DNA of 64,000 bases from Streptococcus sp. zg-86 (lineage in GTDB: Bacteria; Bacillota; Bacilli; Lactobacillales; Streptococcaceae). The translations under genes and the position numbers were made by a program. The notes under the pieces were generated by a model that worked only from the letters and a program-made list of their open reading frames with translations, was not told where the DNA came from and ran no database searches. Below, piece by piece: positions 16,359 through 25,683 of this stretch. The DNA is taken from NCBI RefSeq assembly GCF_017639855.1, contig NZ_CP072115.1, positions 1,054,001-1,118,000 on the forward strand, written 5' to 3'. How positions within the stretch are numbered: position 1 is the stretch's first letter; each line of letters opens with the position of its first letter.

Positions 16359-17165
16359 TCATTTATTTATATTTTTTATTATTTCGGATCTGGGCTCACC
16401 ATCAATCCTATAATTGATTTCAAACCTTGATGGACGTCCAGATACGCCATCATAAGCAACCTTAATATCTACCTTGACTTTTTTAGGTGGACTAGTGCGT
16501 AAAGCATCAGCCCAATCTCGCTCGATACGGCGATATTCTTTCAAGTTAACATCTTTTGCTTGTGAAACAATGTTGTCTAATTCAGGAGACCCACCAAATA
16601 AATCTCCAAAGATATGTCCCGCATGATTCCCACTCTCCTTATCAAGAGTTTTAGAATTATGGCTTAATCTTCCATCATGAAGCTTTAATTGGAGGTCCTC
16701 CGCATAGGCTCGATCAATACGATCAAAATCATCTGTTCTGTAAAGATAACGATGTTCCCCTGTTTCATAGATGATATTTGGTTTTGGATATTTCCCATCC
16801 ATGTGACTACCATCCGTTAAAATTTCACTAGCTTCTTCCAACCAGTGTTTTGTTTGAGATGTTCTTAGTCTATCACTAGATTGTGCAACTAGCCTTGAAA
16901 CCTTCTTCCCCCAGCTTCCTGTAGAATCTCATCCACACTACCATCAAGATTCTTCGCAAAGGCACTGAGGTTATCCGCAAAACCTGAGAGTTTCCCTGCT
17001 AGGTTGTCTGCTACCGAAGATATCTTACTCCTTGCTATATTGTCAACTTGTTTGCCAAAATTATCCAACTGACCGAGTACATTGTCACTTAGCTTTGTTG
17101 TCAGCTTCGCAAGATTGTCTATATTCTTAGTACCTTGCTCCAGACCTTTTATAGCAAAAGTTGCC
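16359..17165 (-). pseudogene. Broken toxin: linker remnant plus DNA/RNA non-specific endonuclease tip
   Basis: The upstream part (16925-17165) encodes a diverged copy of the shared linker (NIDNLAKLTTKLSDNVLGQL ... NLSAFAKNLDGSVDEI). The downstream part (16359 to ~16925) is in another frame and encodes an Endonuclease_NS_2-type tip: NHAGHIFGDLFGGSPELDNI is the His-containing catalytic motif, comparable with DGGHLIA of the intact tip at 20121. A frameshift near 16925 separates the two, and the 5' end is lost. The DUF600-like antidote gene follows. Confidence 0.7.
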
Positions 17166-17296
17166 TTAGTCTATACTAAAGCAAGTATGTTTGATTAGAA
17201 TAATATAACAAGCTCTATCACTCTCTACATCAAGTTTGAATTAAGAAATCCTTTTATCTAATTCATTATAAATCAATAAACAGTATCAGCTTTTTT

Positions 17297-17880
17297 CTAA
17301 TCAGAGGTTTCCAATGCTTTTTTTAATAATTCTTGAAACTCTTCTTCTGAAAAAAGTTGCTTAGTTTCCTCTATGTTGTTCAAAACAAATTCAGGATGTG
17401 TTCTTAAAAATTTTCGATCGGACTCTTCTTGACTAATCTTTGGTCTCCAAAGACCTGTATTTGAAAAGAAAATCAACTCCTCTCCAGTATATTCTCCAGC
17501 TAAATAACTATCAACTGCCTCTTTAGAAATCTCTTTCTCAACTTCTGGCATAGTAATATTAAATGTCGGATAACGTAAAATATATTTTCCGTCAGTCTTA
17601 TAAATTTCCAAGGCATCACTTTTTCTTGTTTCTAATTTTTCCATTATGAATCTCACACTATTTCTATAATTTATCTTTCGGAACTCTATCAAAAGTTCCC
17701 CCTCACCAATATTGAATTGAAGATTTTTTCCTGTTGAAGAAATTCCCATATCAATTTGTATAGAGTGATACGCTATCATGAATCCAAAATCTTCAAATTG
17801 ACCAATTGTAATCGGTAGAGTATCTAAGTCAATCGAAAAGATAGTCTTTAGTGCTTACCTGATATTACCATATCATAAAC
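17297..17880 (-). pseudogene. Immunity-like protein, family A, with ochre codon
   Basis: The frame from ~17880 reads NIR-stop-ALKTIFSIDLDTLPITIG..., then DMGISSTGKNLQFNIGEGEL and a C-terminal acidic region. The TAA is at 17855-17857. The protein at 18878-19297 aligns through the stop (NIREALMAIF) and the core VNMGIAATGKNIQFEVGEG, so this is a related gene interrupted by one stop. Downstream translation could restart at the ATG at 17779 (160 codons). The family is not recognised. No toxin tip is left in front of it. Confidence 0.6.
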
Positions 17881-17928
17881 TTTCTTTTACTGGCAAGTAT
17901 AGCTTAAAAACAAACACTAGTTTATAAA

Positions 17929-18303
17929 CTATTTTGTGATTCTTTTCAGCTCCATTTCTCCAGTTTGGAGTTTAACTTCATATTTTCGCCCCATAAAGTC
18001 AGTTACAAACAACTGACTTTCATTCAAATTAATCAAAACGATTGGCGCAATTGTAAACTCTGAACAATCAACTGGCTGGATATTTTGTATCTGCCATATA
18101 ATTTTTCCAGTATTATCCATACAATATACATTGTTAAAGTCCTCTTTATCTAAAGAAATGTTCATTGGAATCGCTAATCTAACAATATATAGTGTACCAA
18201 TTTGTTTGACCTCTGCAATTGGATAATTGAAGACATTTTCCACTCCATTTAGTTTTATCAAGTTCTCGTCTATGACAATATTACTTTGCATTATTAACCT
18301 CAT
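17929..18303 (-). CDS. Immunity-like protein, family B
   Basis: 124 aa, beta-rich, no signal or membrane helix. Its C-terminal half (VTDFMGRKYEVKLQTGEMEL) aligns with the 111-aa protein at 21140-21475 (ATDFYGRRLKISVDTGEIIE). Its ATG overlaps the stop of the toxin-tip gene before it (TAATG), so the two are translationally coupled. Family B follows a tip with the same C-terminal motif (GGGIQFDLMGQ / GGARQFDLMGQ) in both places, which marks it as the cognate antidote. The family name is unknown to me. Confidence 0.65.
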   Translation of the reverse strand: MRLIMQSNIVIDENLIKLNGVENVFNYPIAEVKQIGTLYIVRLAIPMNISLDKEDFNNVYCMDNTGKIIWQIQNIQPVDCSEFTIAPIVLINLNESQLFVTDFMGRKYEVKLQTGEMELKRITK

Positions 18304-18840
18304 TATTCAATTATTTTTCCCAGCTCTTTGAAATCACCGATAAATTGTCCCATTAGATCAAATTGTATTCCACCGCCTTTAAAACTGAACACAGGATTGA
18401 CTTCTCCCATTCGCAATAAACTTCCCTTCGGTAAAGTAACTTCACCAACATATTTCCCTGTCTTATAATTGCCAATGTTCAAGGCTTCTAATTTTTCAGC
18501 CACCTTGTTCATTGCTTCATAGAAGGGGCGGTCAATTTTCTCTTTGACATACTTATCGACATTACCCGCATACTTTTCTAACTGTTGGAGTTTCTGTTGG
18601 AGAGCGAGGGCTTCTGCGGTATCATCATGGTAACTGAAAGAAACAGCACCATCTGAATCCTTCTCCGCAATCACTTTTTTTTACTTTTTCAGAGATTTCG
18701 ACTAAATCACGAATGCGTCTGCCAAATCCTGAACTAGAAGACATGCTTGGAGCTGCAGGACCATAGCCATAAGAGGCAGAACTCCCACCTCCTGAACCTT
18801 TTGTGATAGAAGAAAGGGCACAACTTGTTTCTGAATGAAC
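18303..18840 (-). pseudogene. ART/TNT-like toxin tip with poly-A frameshift
   Basis: The first part (18840 to ~18683) encodes a Gly/Ser-rich stretch (GSGGGSSASYGYGPAAPSMS) and IRDLVEISEKVKK. After a run of eight A on the coding strand (18675-18682) the frame shifts to IAEKDSDGAVSF...KLQQLEKYAGNVDKYV and ends LPKGSLLRMGEVNPVFSFKG plus GGIQFDLMGQF. With seven A the two halves would read through. The ending resembles the last strands of TNT/ADP-ribosyltransferase-like toxins, where a GGG.Q[FY] motif is conserved; the activity is inference. Family B immunity is coupled behind it. Confidence 0.55.
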
Positions 18841-18877
18841 CTAGCTGTACTCTTCTTTATGATAAAACCAACAAAAT

Positions 18878-19297
18878 TTATTTATTTTTTAACAATACTT
18901 TAGCTTCGTCTGAATCCAAAAAATCTTTTAAAATTAGGAGCGCATATTCAACATCTTTTTCATTTTTCCCAAAAACTCTTCTAACACTATTGCTAATTAC
19001 TTCGTCTTTAATGACTTCATGTAAAAAAACAAAATCCGATTCCTTATCTATGTCATAAGGGAATAAAATATCAAACAAGCCACCCTCACCCACTTCAAAT
19101 TGGATATTTTTTCCAGTTGCAGCTATCCCCATATTAACCTCATAGCCTTTATAAAAGAAATCAAATGCAAAATTTTCGTATTCTCCTTCTCGAATTAGGA
19201 TATCATCCAAATTTTTGAAAAATATTGCCATTAAAGCTTCTCTTATATTTCGATAACCTAAACTCTCTCTTATTGGTAAATAATGTGTTTCTCTCAC
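18878..19297 (-). CDS. Immunity-like protein, family A
   Basis: 139 aa from a GTG overlapping the TGA of the preceding toxin-tip fragment (GTGA). It is acidic, without membrane segments, with the core YEVNMGIAATGKNIQFEVGE shared with the broken relative at 17297-17880. It is probably the antidote of the fragment at 19294-19575. I do not recognise the family. Confidence 0.55.
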   Translation of the reverse strand: MRETHYLPIRESLGYRNIREALMAIFFKNLDDILIREGEYENFAFDFFYKGYEVNMGIAATGKNIQFEVGEGGLFDILFPYDIDKESDFVFLHEVIKDEVISNSVRRVFGKNEKDVEYALLILKDFLDSDEAKVLLKNK

Positions 19298-19575
19298 TTA
19301 TAGGCCCTCCAAAAATCTCCATATTCTTTAATTTTGTAACCAAATTTTTTCAATAGCATCAATTCATTTACATAAGATTCTCCTTTTCGAGTTTCTCTAA
19401 ATATTTGACGCGCTTTGTAAGGATCTGAACTCAGTATAAAATCCTTCCCTTCCCGAATTTGATTCATCAAAAATTCATCATTCACTTTATAGGCTAAGTC
19501 AGGATTTACTTTTGCGATGGCATTCCAACCATCATTGCCTGCATCAAAGTATGTTAAACTATTTCTACATCTTTA
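19294..19575 (-). pseudogene. Orphan toxin tip of unknown activity
   Basis: An open frame without start from ~19575: NSLTYFDAGNDGWNAIAKVN, DLAYKVNDEFLMNQIREGKD, SSDPYKARQIFRE, ending GYKIKEYGDFWRAYK. Its tail order (Asn/Asp-rich head, helix, short C-terminal strand) and the coupled immunity gene mark it as a C-terminal toxin domain cut from its N-terminus. I do not recognise the family or catalytic residues. Confidence 0.5.
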
Positions 19576-19612
19576 GTTATCTATACTTACCTAATATCCT
19601 CTAGTAATACCC

Positions 19613-20119
19613 CTACTTTTTTAATTTGATTAATCGTTGAAACTTTTTTTGGAACTCCTCCATTTCCTTAAATAAACTATCTTCCTTTTCTGTTCGTGGT
19701 TGAAAACCCAGATACTGATATTTAAAAAAATTTCGACGAGTCGTTGGTCCGTATGTAGACTCCATCCATGGTGCATAGTCAAATTTAACATCTAATTTAC
19801 CATTTACAAATAAAATAATAGCTCTTGACCAAGTTGCCATATTATGTCTAGTAAAAATCTCCCACAACTCTCTACTAATTTCAAATTGCTGATTATTCAA
19901 TTGACTAAATATTGTTGAATCAATAGAGAAGTCATTCGGTATTGATAAACTATAATGATATTTTTCATCACCACTAGATTTGAAATCAAAATAAATACTC
20001 CCTCCATCATTTGCCATTTCTACATTAACATAAAGATCATCCCATTCCACAGGAATTGAGTTAGCGATACTTTGCAATAGTTCTTTTATTTTTTCTTGAA
20101 TAAGATTTTCAACTGTCAT
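19613..20119 (-). CDS. YezG-type (DUF600) immunity protein
   Basis: 168 aa, cytoplasmic. Family landmarks in order: IANSIPVEWDDLYVNVEM near the N-terminus, YHYSLSIPNDFSID in the middle, and DYAPWMESTYGPTTRRNFFK followed by YQYLGFQP near the C-terminus, the same layout as B. subtilis YezG, which neutralises the LXG nuclease YeeF. It starts 1 bp behind the endonuclease toxin stop, so the pair is coupled. This is the best-preserved toxin-immunity pair of the array. Confidence 0.85.
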   Translation of the reverse strand: MTVENLIQEKIKELLQSIANSIPVEWDDLYVNVEMANDGGSIYFDFKSSGDEKYHYSLSIPNDFSIDSTIFSQLNNQQFEISRELWEIFTRHNMATWSRAIILFVNGKLDVKFDYAPWMESTYGPTTRRNFFKYQYLGFQPRTEKEDSLFKEMEEFQKKFQRLIKLKK

Positions 20120-20120
20120 A

Positions 20121-21117
20121 TTATCCTCCCATATGATTTAAAATTGTCTTAGATACAAGATCTTCCCCCTCAATCTGATATCTAATATTAAAACTTTTCG
20201 GCCTAACTAAATTCGCACCATAACCTGGCTCAATACTAACAGAAACCTTTTTAGGAGGAACTTCACTCAATGCTTGCTTCCATTCCTGTTCCATATTGAA
20301 CCATACTCCACCACTTCGATTAATATCACTATTCATCGCCACAAAATTATCAATATTGCCAGATCCTTTGAACATGCTCGCAATCAAGTGACCACCGTCA
20401 TCATCTGCTAATCTGTCCGCACCACCTACTGTTCTTTGGCTATAAAGATTTCGAGTAGCTTTATCTAGAATTAAGTCATCTGCCTCAACAGAGATGATTC
20501 GACAAAATGAATCCGTTGTATATTTGTAGCCAGCATCACTCACATACTGAATATCAGGTAAGAGTTGTTTCTTCCCATGTTTCCCTTTTACGATATGTTC
20601 TCCATATGGTATTTTTGTCTTAGCACCAGCCTCAACTACCTCATCAACACTACCATCGAGATTCTTCACAAAGGCACTAAGGTTATCCGCAAACTCTGAG
20701 ACTTTCCCAGAACCGCTTGTGGGCATGCTTCCACTGACAAACTGTGATTCCATTCCTACATTCAAGCGGAAGTTCTGCGCTGCTTCACTGATGACCTCAT
20801 CCGCATGGTGAAGTTTCCCTGCTAGGTTGTCTGCTACTGATGTTACTCTACTCCGTGCTATATTATCAACTTGTTTGCCAAAACTGTCGAGCTGACTGAG
20901 TACATTATCACTTAACTTCGTTGTCAGCTTCGCAAGATTATCGATATTCTTGGCGCCCTGCTCCAGACCTTCTTTTAGGGAAAGCTTGAGAGAATTTTTA
21001 GCCACCGCTAAGCCTTCTTTCATTCCTGTTTTGCTTAGACTACCTAGGTACTTAGCTCCTGGAATCAAGTCAAACATGGCAAAGCCTACCCGAAGTCCCC
21101 GCTCAGTTCTTCCTATG
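20121..21117 (-). CDS. Orphan LXG-type toxin with DNA/RNA non-specific endonuclease tip
   Basis: The ATG at 21077 gives 318 aa; the coding similarity to the TNT orphan gene begins slightly upstream, near 21104, where the shared sequence stops, so the N-terminal LXG half is missing. Residues 1-165 are the shared linker. The tip is an Endonuclease_NS_2 domain with GGADRLADDDGGHLIASMFK (the DGGHLIA catalytic His motif) and NIDNFVAMNSDINR (the conserved Asn metal-ligand region), as in YeeF and EssD. It would degrade nucleic acid in a target cell. YezG immunity follows. Confidence 0.8.
20640..21104 (-). repeat. 465-bp linker repeat, copy 2
   Basis: Counterpart of 14979-15443, same length and orientation, differing at a few positions only (for example SGFADNLSAFAKN against SEFADNLSAFVKN). 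Shorter diverged relatives lie at 16925-17165 and 21950-22130. Confidence 0.85.
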
Positions 21118-21139
21118 TCCTAACAGTAGATAGTATTAA

Positions 21140-21475
21140 CTACTTAGAAATTGAAAATTCTATAATTTCTCCCGTATCTACTGAAATCTTTAATCGTCGG
21201 CCATAAAAATCAGTTGCATACAGATAATCATCAATCAAATTAATCTGCTCCATCGGATAAATATTTTTTGTGTATCCAATATTATTTAAAGTCCAGACTA
21301 CGTTACCATTATAATCCACAGCTAAAATATTATTTTTATATACATTATTTTCAAAAGGAATTTCCAATAAAATAATTATAATCTTTTCTAATTCTATTAT
21401 AGTCCTGATATTAAAATCAAAGGTCTTTATTTTATTATGATTAATCAGTAATACTTTTTCCTGAAATTCTACCAT
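21140..21475 (-). CDS. Immunity-like protein, family B
   Basis: 111 aa, beta-rich. ATDFYGRRLKISVDTGEIIE matches the family B protein at 17929-18303. Its ATG lies inside the end of the preceding toxin gene (overlap 7 bp), so translation is coupled. Probably the antidote of the tip at 21469. Confidence 0.65.
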   Translation of the reverse strand: MVEFQEKVLLINHNKIKTFDFNIRTIIELEKIIIILLEIPFENNVYKNNILAVDYNGNVVWTLNNIGYTKNIYPMEQINLIDDYLYATDFYGRRLKISVDTGEIIEFSISK

Positions 21476-22130
21476 TGTATCAGCCTTTCATTTATAAATT
21501 TTCCTGTTCTTTGTCCCATTAAATCGAATTGTCGCGCGCCACCTTTTCCCCATCCTTCTAGTGGGTTCACAATTCCAGTTCTCAAAGTTGTTTCAGATTC
21601 TAGTACGACATCTGTTATATATTTTGGAGTAGCAGGCAGTGCATACAAGTCTCTAATTTCCTCGGGTGTTAGTCCTTTTATATCATCCAAGTTCATCAAC
21701 CAGCCTCCAAATTGTCCAGAAACATCTCCGTCATAAACACGTACAAAAGTGGTCTCGTTTGTCAGAGTAATAACATCAACTGTAGTTCCTGGCTTATATG
21801 GAGGATTGGCATATCCCATTTCAGTCTTCCACCAATTATTCACTTTATCTGCTTGTACAGAATCAATAATTTTTACATTATTTTCTAAAGTTCCTAAAGA
21901 GGTAGATACAAGATTTTTTTCATTCACATTCTTCGATATCCCTGCTACTACCTCATCCACACTGCCATCGAGATTCTTCGCAAAGGCACTGAGGTTATCC
22001 GCAAGACCTGAGAGTTTCCCAGAACCGCTTGAGGGCATGGCTTAACTGATAAGCTTTGATTCCATTCCAACATTCAATCGGAAGTTCTGTGCAGCTTCAC
22101 TAACAACCTCATCCGCATGGCGAATGTTAA
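21469..22130 (-). pseudogene. ART/TNT-like toxin tip behind a truncated linker with an ochre codon
   Basis: The 5' part encodes the linker (RHADEVVSEAAQNFRLNVGM), broken by a TAA at 22042-22044. From the ATG at 22038 (MPSSGSGKLSGLADNLSAF) 189 codons are open. The tip has NPPYKPGTTVDVITLT, FVRVYDGDVSGQFGGWLMN, ALPATPKYITDVVLE and the end LRTGIVNPLEGWGKGGARQF plus DLMGQ. This pattern is common in polymorphic toxins and resembles ADP-ribosyltransferase/TNT-like folds; I infer a nucleotide-directed activity without naming it. Family B immunity is coupled behind it. Confidence 0.6.
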
Positions 22131-22210
22131 TTTCACGGCTCTACTTTTAATCGGACAACACTTCCTATTGGTAACATCTTACTCATAATTATAATTCACT
22201 CCTTTGTACA

Positions 22211-22766
22211 TTATCCCTTCTCTAACCTCTTATTTAAATTATCCAGCAAACGCTTCCTTTCTTTAAGATGTAGTGTTAGACTTAGCAATAACAACACGTA
22301 CCACAATCCTAGTGAGATAATAAGAAAAAGTATGTGGGAAAAACAAATAAATAGAAAAACGGTTACTATAAACAGTACTATTAAAACAATTAGCAATACG
22401 GTATTACTTTTTAAATTTTTCTGTGCTTTAACTAATATCTTTCATCTCTATTTTAGAAACTTTAAAAATTTGGTACACAATAAAATTTTCCCATTCCTTC
22501 AATTGCTGCCATACTCTCATCATGATTAAAAACATCATAATCATTAGTAAAATGATATTAAAAAATAAAGATGAAAAAGGTATGTAAATGCGATTAATTT
22601 GCTTAATAATCATTGCAGCAATAATATAAATAAATAGTTGTGCATGTTGATTCATTGAAAATTGTTTTGTTTCAAAAGCCTTATATAGCTGTCCCGTAAG
22701 ACTATCTCCATAAATAAAATAATTCATTTCCTTAACTAACGGTATTTTTGTCCTATCCAGTAACAC
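22211..22766 (-). pseudogene. Membrane immunity-like gene, frameshifted
   Basis: From a GTG at 22766 behind AAAAGGAG, an ORF with two membrane segments (LFIYIIAAMII; FFNIILLMIMMFLIMM) ends at 22428 after SKIEMKDIS. The next frame continues directly with ILVKAQKNLKSNTVLLIVLI and two more membrane segments to RLLDNLNKRLEKG. Joined, it is a four-helix membrane protein of ~180 aa. It follows a glycine-zipper toxin tail, so it is probably a decayed immunity protein against a membrane-active toxin. Confidence 0.55.
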
Positions 22767-22784
22767 TCACTTCTCCTTTTTACA

Positions 22785-22950
22785 CTAATTACATACACTT
22801 CCTAGACCAGAAAATAAATCAGAAACAGCCTCTCCAGCTTTAGTTATGGCTTTATCAACTGATTTAACAATGTGTGTACCAGCAGAAATAATATCATCTT
22901 TATAATTATCATAAGCCCAGTCAAAGAGCATAGTGCCAACAACACTTATA
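22785..22950 (-). pseudogene. Remnant of a glycine-zipper toxin tail
   Basis: An open fragment reading SVVGTMLFDWAYDNYKDDII and ending AVSDLFSGLGSVCN, which aligns with the tail of the fragment at 23714 (GGAMLFDVVYDNKDKAIS ... VSDMVSGLGSVFD). There is no start codon and a TAA lies immediately upstream. Confidence 0.6.
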
Positions 22951-23122
22951 AATTAATACAAACTTACATTAATAATCGAAAATTTATAACTTATTCATTT
23001 TTCCTTTTCATCAAACTTAGAAATTAGTTAGTGATGAATTTATTTTCAATTTCATTGATAACCTGGAAAACTCACATTGTAAAAATAATTATCAGTACAA
23101 AAAATCTCTTTCAGGTTAACGA

Positions 23123-23695
23123 TTATATTAGATCTCTGAGTTTCTTTATTGCCTTATAACGCCTCGGTATATCTAAATATCGTATGATTCCAAAAGAAAA
23201 CAAACAACAAAAAATTGTAACTCCTAACCCCAATAATATAGAAAATTTCAAAAATATACTTATTCCAACAATGGACATAAAAATTGATATAAAACTTAGA
23301 TTTCTAAAAAAATTAGCAAGCTTTATAGACTGTATAAGTAAATTTTCAATATTTATTACCCCTATATCACTTGGAATAAATATAGAATCATCTACTATAT
23401 TCTTTTTGATAAACATATCTAAATAAAAGCATAGTATAAAAAAGAATAAAAAACCTATAACTAATAGAGCAATATTAAGTTGAAAGGAGGAAATGATTCT
23501 ATACCACCGATTAACAACTACAGATAATAATCCTATTGTCAACGATAGTCCAATACTATTTTTTAGAAATTTTTGAGATTGTTCTCTATATTTCAATGTG
23601 TTTTGATTTTTTATATATATATTACCATCATGAAAATCATAGTAATATGTCTTTTCACCATCATGAAAAAGTTCTATTTTAGACTGATTACTCAT
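23123..23695 (-). CDS. Four-helix membrane protein, probable immunity
   Basis: 190 aa. A ~45-residue cytoplasmic head (HDGEKTYYYDFHDGNIYIKN) is followed by about four membrane helices in two hairpins (IGLSLTIGLLSVVV, IALLVIGFLFFFILCFYL, LSFISIFMSIVGISIFL, LGLGVTIFCCLFSFG). It starts 18 bp behind the glycine-zipper toxin tail at 23714. Membrane antidotes are the rule for pore-forming LXG toxins such as TelE. No family recognised. Confidence 0.6.
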   Translation of the reverse strand: MSNQSKIELFHDGEKTYYYDFHDGNIYIKNQNTLKYREQSQKFLKNSIGLSLTIGLLSVVVNRWYRIISSFQLNIALLVIGFLFFFILCFYLDMFIKKNIVDDSIFIPSDIGVINIENLLIQSIKLANFFRNLSFISIFMSIVGISIFLKFSILLGLGVTIFCCLFSFGIIRYLDIPRRYKAIKKLRDLI

Positions 23696-23713
23696 ATTTT
23701 TTCTCCCGTAATT

Positions 23714-24045
23714 CTAGTCAAAAACACTTCCCAAGCCACTAACCATATCTGAGACTGCATTACCAATATTACTCAATACTTCATTAGCTTCATTTATTTT
23801 ATTCGACCCCCAGCTAATAGCTTTATCTTTATTATCATAAACAACATCAAATAACATTGCTCCACCAACAGAAACAATAGAAGTTACTAGAAAGTCTACT
23901 GCCAAACCTGCAAATGGAGCTAATGGGGCACCAATGACAGATGAAGCCAAGCCACCCGCAACTACAGTACCAGCAATTTTACCTGTGGCTGCTCCAGCTA
24001 CTAAACCATAACTAAGTGCTTCTGTAACGAAATATCCAGAATTTA
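23714..24045 (-). pseudogene. Orphan glycine-zipper toxin tip
   Basis: An open frame without start from ~24045: GYFVTEALSYGLVAGAATGK, IAGTVVAGGLASSVIGAPLA, PFAGLAVDFLVTSIVSVGGA, MLFDVVYDN and the end SDMVSGLGSVFD. Repeated small residues (G/A/S) at helix-packing spacing mark a glycine-zipper membrane-inserting module as in pore-forming LXG toxins. The N-terminal two thirds of the toxin are absent. Confidence 0.65.
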
Positions 24046-24617
24046 GTTACATTACGATACCAGTTTGAACTAAGACTATAACTTCTTTCTACTCGATTTC
24101 TTTACCATTCTCAGAGATAATCGCATACTCCCCCTGAGTATCTGCTTCCTATTAAATATTACCCTCTAGTTCCGCCATCAATCCATTCCTTTTCCTTATT
24201 CAAATGAATCTAAGAGACTTAGGCCGTCAGATATAAAGTCCATTGTGTTGTTCCATAAATTAACAACCATTTAATCTATCTTATCTTCAAATTAATCTAT
24301 CTTATCTTCAAATTCTGTTCATTCAGGCCACTCGTTCTTTATTCCACTTCTATTATTTCACTAAATAATAGGGCACCATCTCTATACGGTACAGTAATAG
24401 GCAACGTTGTTCTGCATATTGTAAAAGTCAGTAATGAAATGAAACTATTGACCACCAGTAGCCCTCCTTCTGTGCTATCATTTATTCCTAACTAGAAAGC
24501 TAGATATACAAGATTTAAAACTAAAGCAAAGTAGCCAGTATAATCCCGTTTTCCATTTCATTTATCATAGCTGATTGCTTATATGTTAGTGGCAATTCAA
24601 TCTGTTTTTTATACGTT
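24046..24617 (-). other. Degenerate stretch with a toxin-tail scrap
   Basis: No intact gene. One short minus-strand scrap ending at 24196 reads LVVNLWNNTMDFISDGLSLL then DSFE, like the C-terminal tails of the glycine-zipper tips. The segments gtctcttag-like and aattaatctatcttatcttc (tandemly doubled near 24276-24312) are visible, otherwise nothing recognisable. Confidence 0.4.
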
Positions 24618-24928
24618 TATCACCTTACTTCAGAATGAACTGTTGGGCGAATCTCTTCAACCATAAGTTTATGATACTGATATGCCGTAGCAATTGGTAG
24701 GATTTCCCAAGTAAATACATAGCTTAAAAATGAGAATAGACCAACCAAAATCAGAACAGTATCTTCTCCTAATAGGTACCATGCCAAACTTCCTATTGTC
24801 AGGGATACAAAGACTGGTCCAAGACCAAAATTTCTCTTCCCATCAGTAGCTAATGTTACGCTAGCACCTGTGTGTATAGTTGCATCTAGTAACGCGCCAG
24901 CTGTACTCTCTCCTCGATTTTTACTTTC
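24618..24928 (-). pseudogene. Remnant of a membrane immunity protein
   Basis: An open minus-strand frame from a TAG at 24929-24931 to a TGA at 24618-24620: NRGESTAGALLDATIHTGAS, GLGPVFVSLTIGSLAWYLL, VLILVGLFSFLSYVFTWEIL, ending MVEEIRPTVHSEVR. Two membrane helices and no start. It resembles the C-terminal half of a multi-helix protein of the type encoded just upstream at 25024-25680. Confidence 0.45.
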
Positions 24929-25023
24929 CTAAAAGGCCGAATAACCATCAAAACTAGCGGTAAAATTTTTTTATCCATTTCTAATAGTACTTTCATCTAT
25001 GTATCATACAAATAATAAGAGAA

Positions 25024-25680
25024 CTATTTGGCACTCTTACCCCATTGAATCTCACGTCGTTGATATCTACCAACTATGTTAAACCAACGAATAGGATTAT
25101 TCTGCCAGATTAACAATACTAAAATAGCTGGCATGATACCCCAAATACTTAAAATAATAATGCTGTTGTCCAAAGATACTTGATTTAACATCTTGGGGAT
25201 AACATCGTATATCAATGCTGGTACAAATGCTAAGTTTACTGCCAACATGCTACACACTACTATGAACATAACCATTTTTTTTCCGAAAGTTACTCTCTTA
25301 TCTCCAAAATTATTCCAAAATAGATTGCCATAAACAGCTGTTCGAAAGTTTTGTCGTGTCGTAGGCTGAGCCTCTGTAACGTTCTTATAGAGAGCTCTTT
25401 CTAATAACCAAATCATTCCAACACACTCAACTATCCAAGCGATTATCAGAAATACTAGCATGGCTTTACTATAGTAGCCACTAAAGGGATTAGTAACGGC
25501 TAAGCCAGTTCCACCAATTCCCAAGGCAATTAATCCAGGTATCCAAAGATTGGTCTCTCTTGCACCTGCTGTATTTAAAAGTTTGCTTTTAGGAGCAACT
25601 AGAGCCAGATTTCGCTCAGTATCAAAATACACAGTTCCCTCGCCACACTCTCCTATATAAATAATTTTTCTTAAAAACAT
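25024..25680 (-). CDS. Multi-helix membrane immunity protein of the LXG toxin
   Basis: 218 aa. The soluble head has the pattern YIGECGEGTVYFDTERNLAL, then about four to five membrane helices (LWIPGLIALGIGGTGLAV; AMLVFLIIAWIVECVGMIWL; MVMFIVVCSMLAVNLAFVPA; IIILSIWGIMPAILVLLIW). The layout recalls the DUF443/tandem-five-TM proteins that protect S. aureus from TspA and the TipE antidote of TelE; the family assignment is tentative. It starts 3 bp behind the glycine-zipper LXG toxin gene and is its likely antidote. It appears intact although the toxin is not. Confidence 0.65.
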   Translation of the reverse strand: MFLRKIIYIGECGEGTVYFDTERNLALVAPKSKLLNTAGARETNLWIPGLIALGIGGTGLAVTNPFSGYYSKAMLVFLIIAWIVECVGMIWLLERALYKNVTEAQPTTRQNFRTAVYGNLFWNNFGDKRVTFGKKMVMFIVVCSMLAVNLAFVPALIYDVIPKMLNQVSLDNSIIILSIWGIMPAILVLLIWQNNPIRWFNIVGRYQRREIQWGKSAK

Positions 25681-25683
25681 ATA

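Noticed and set aside
21749..22045. 98-codon plus-strand ORF in the toxin array
   Set aside because: Antisense shadow of the coding minus strand, without start signals.
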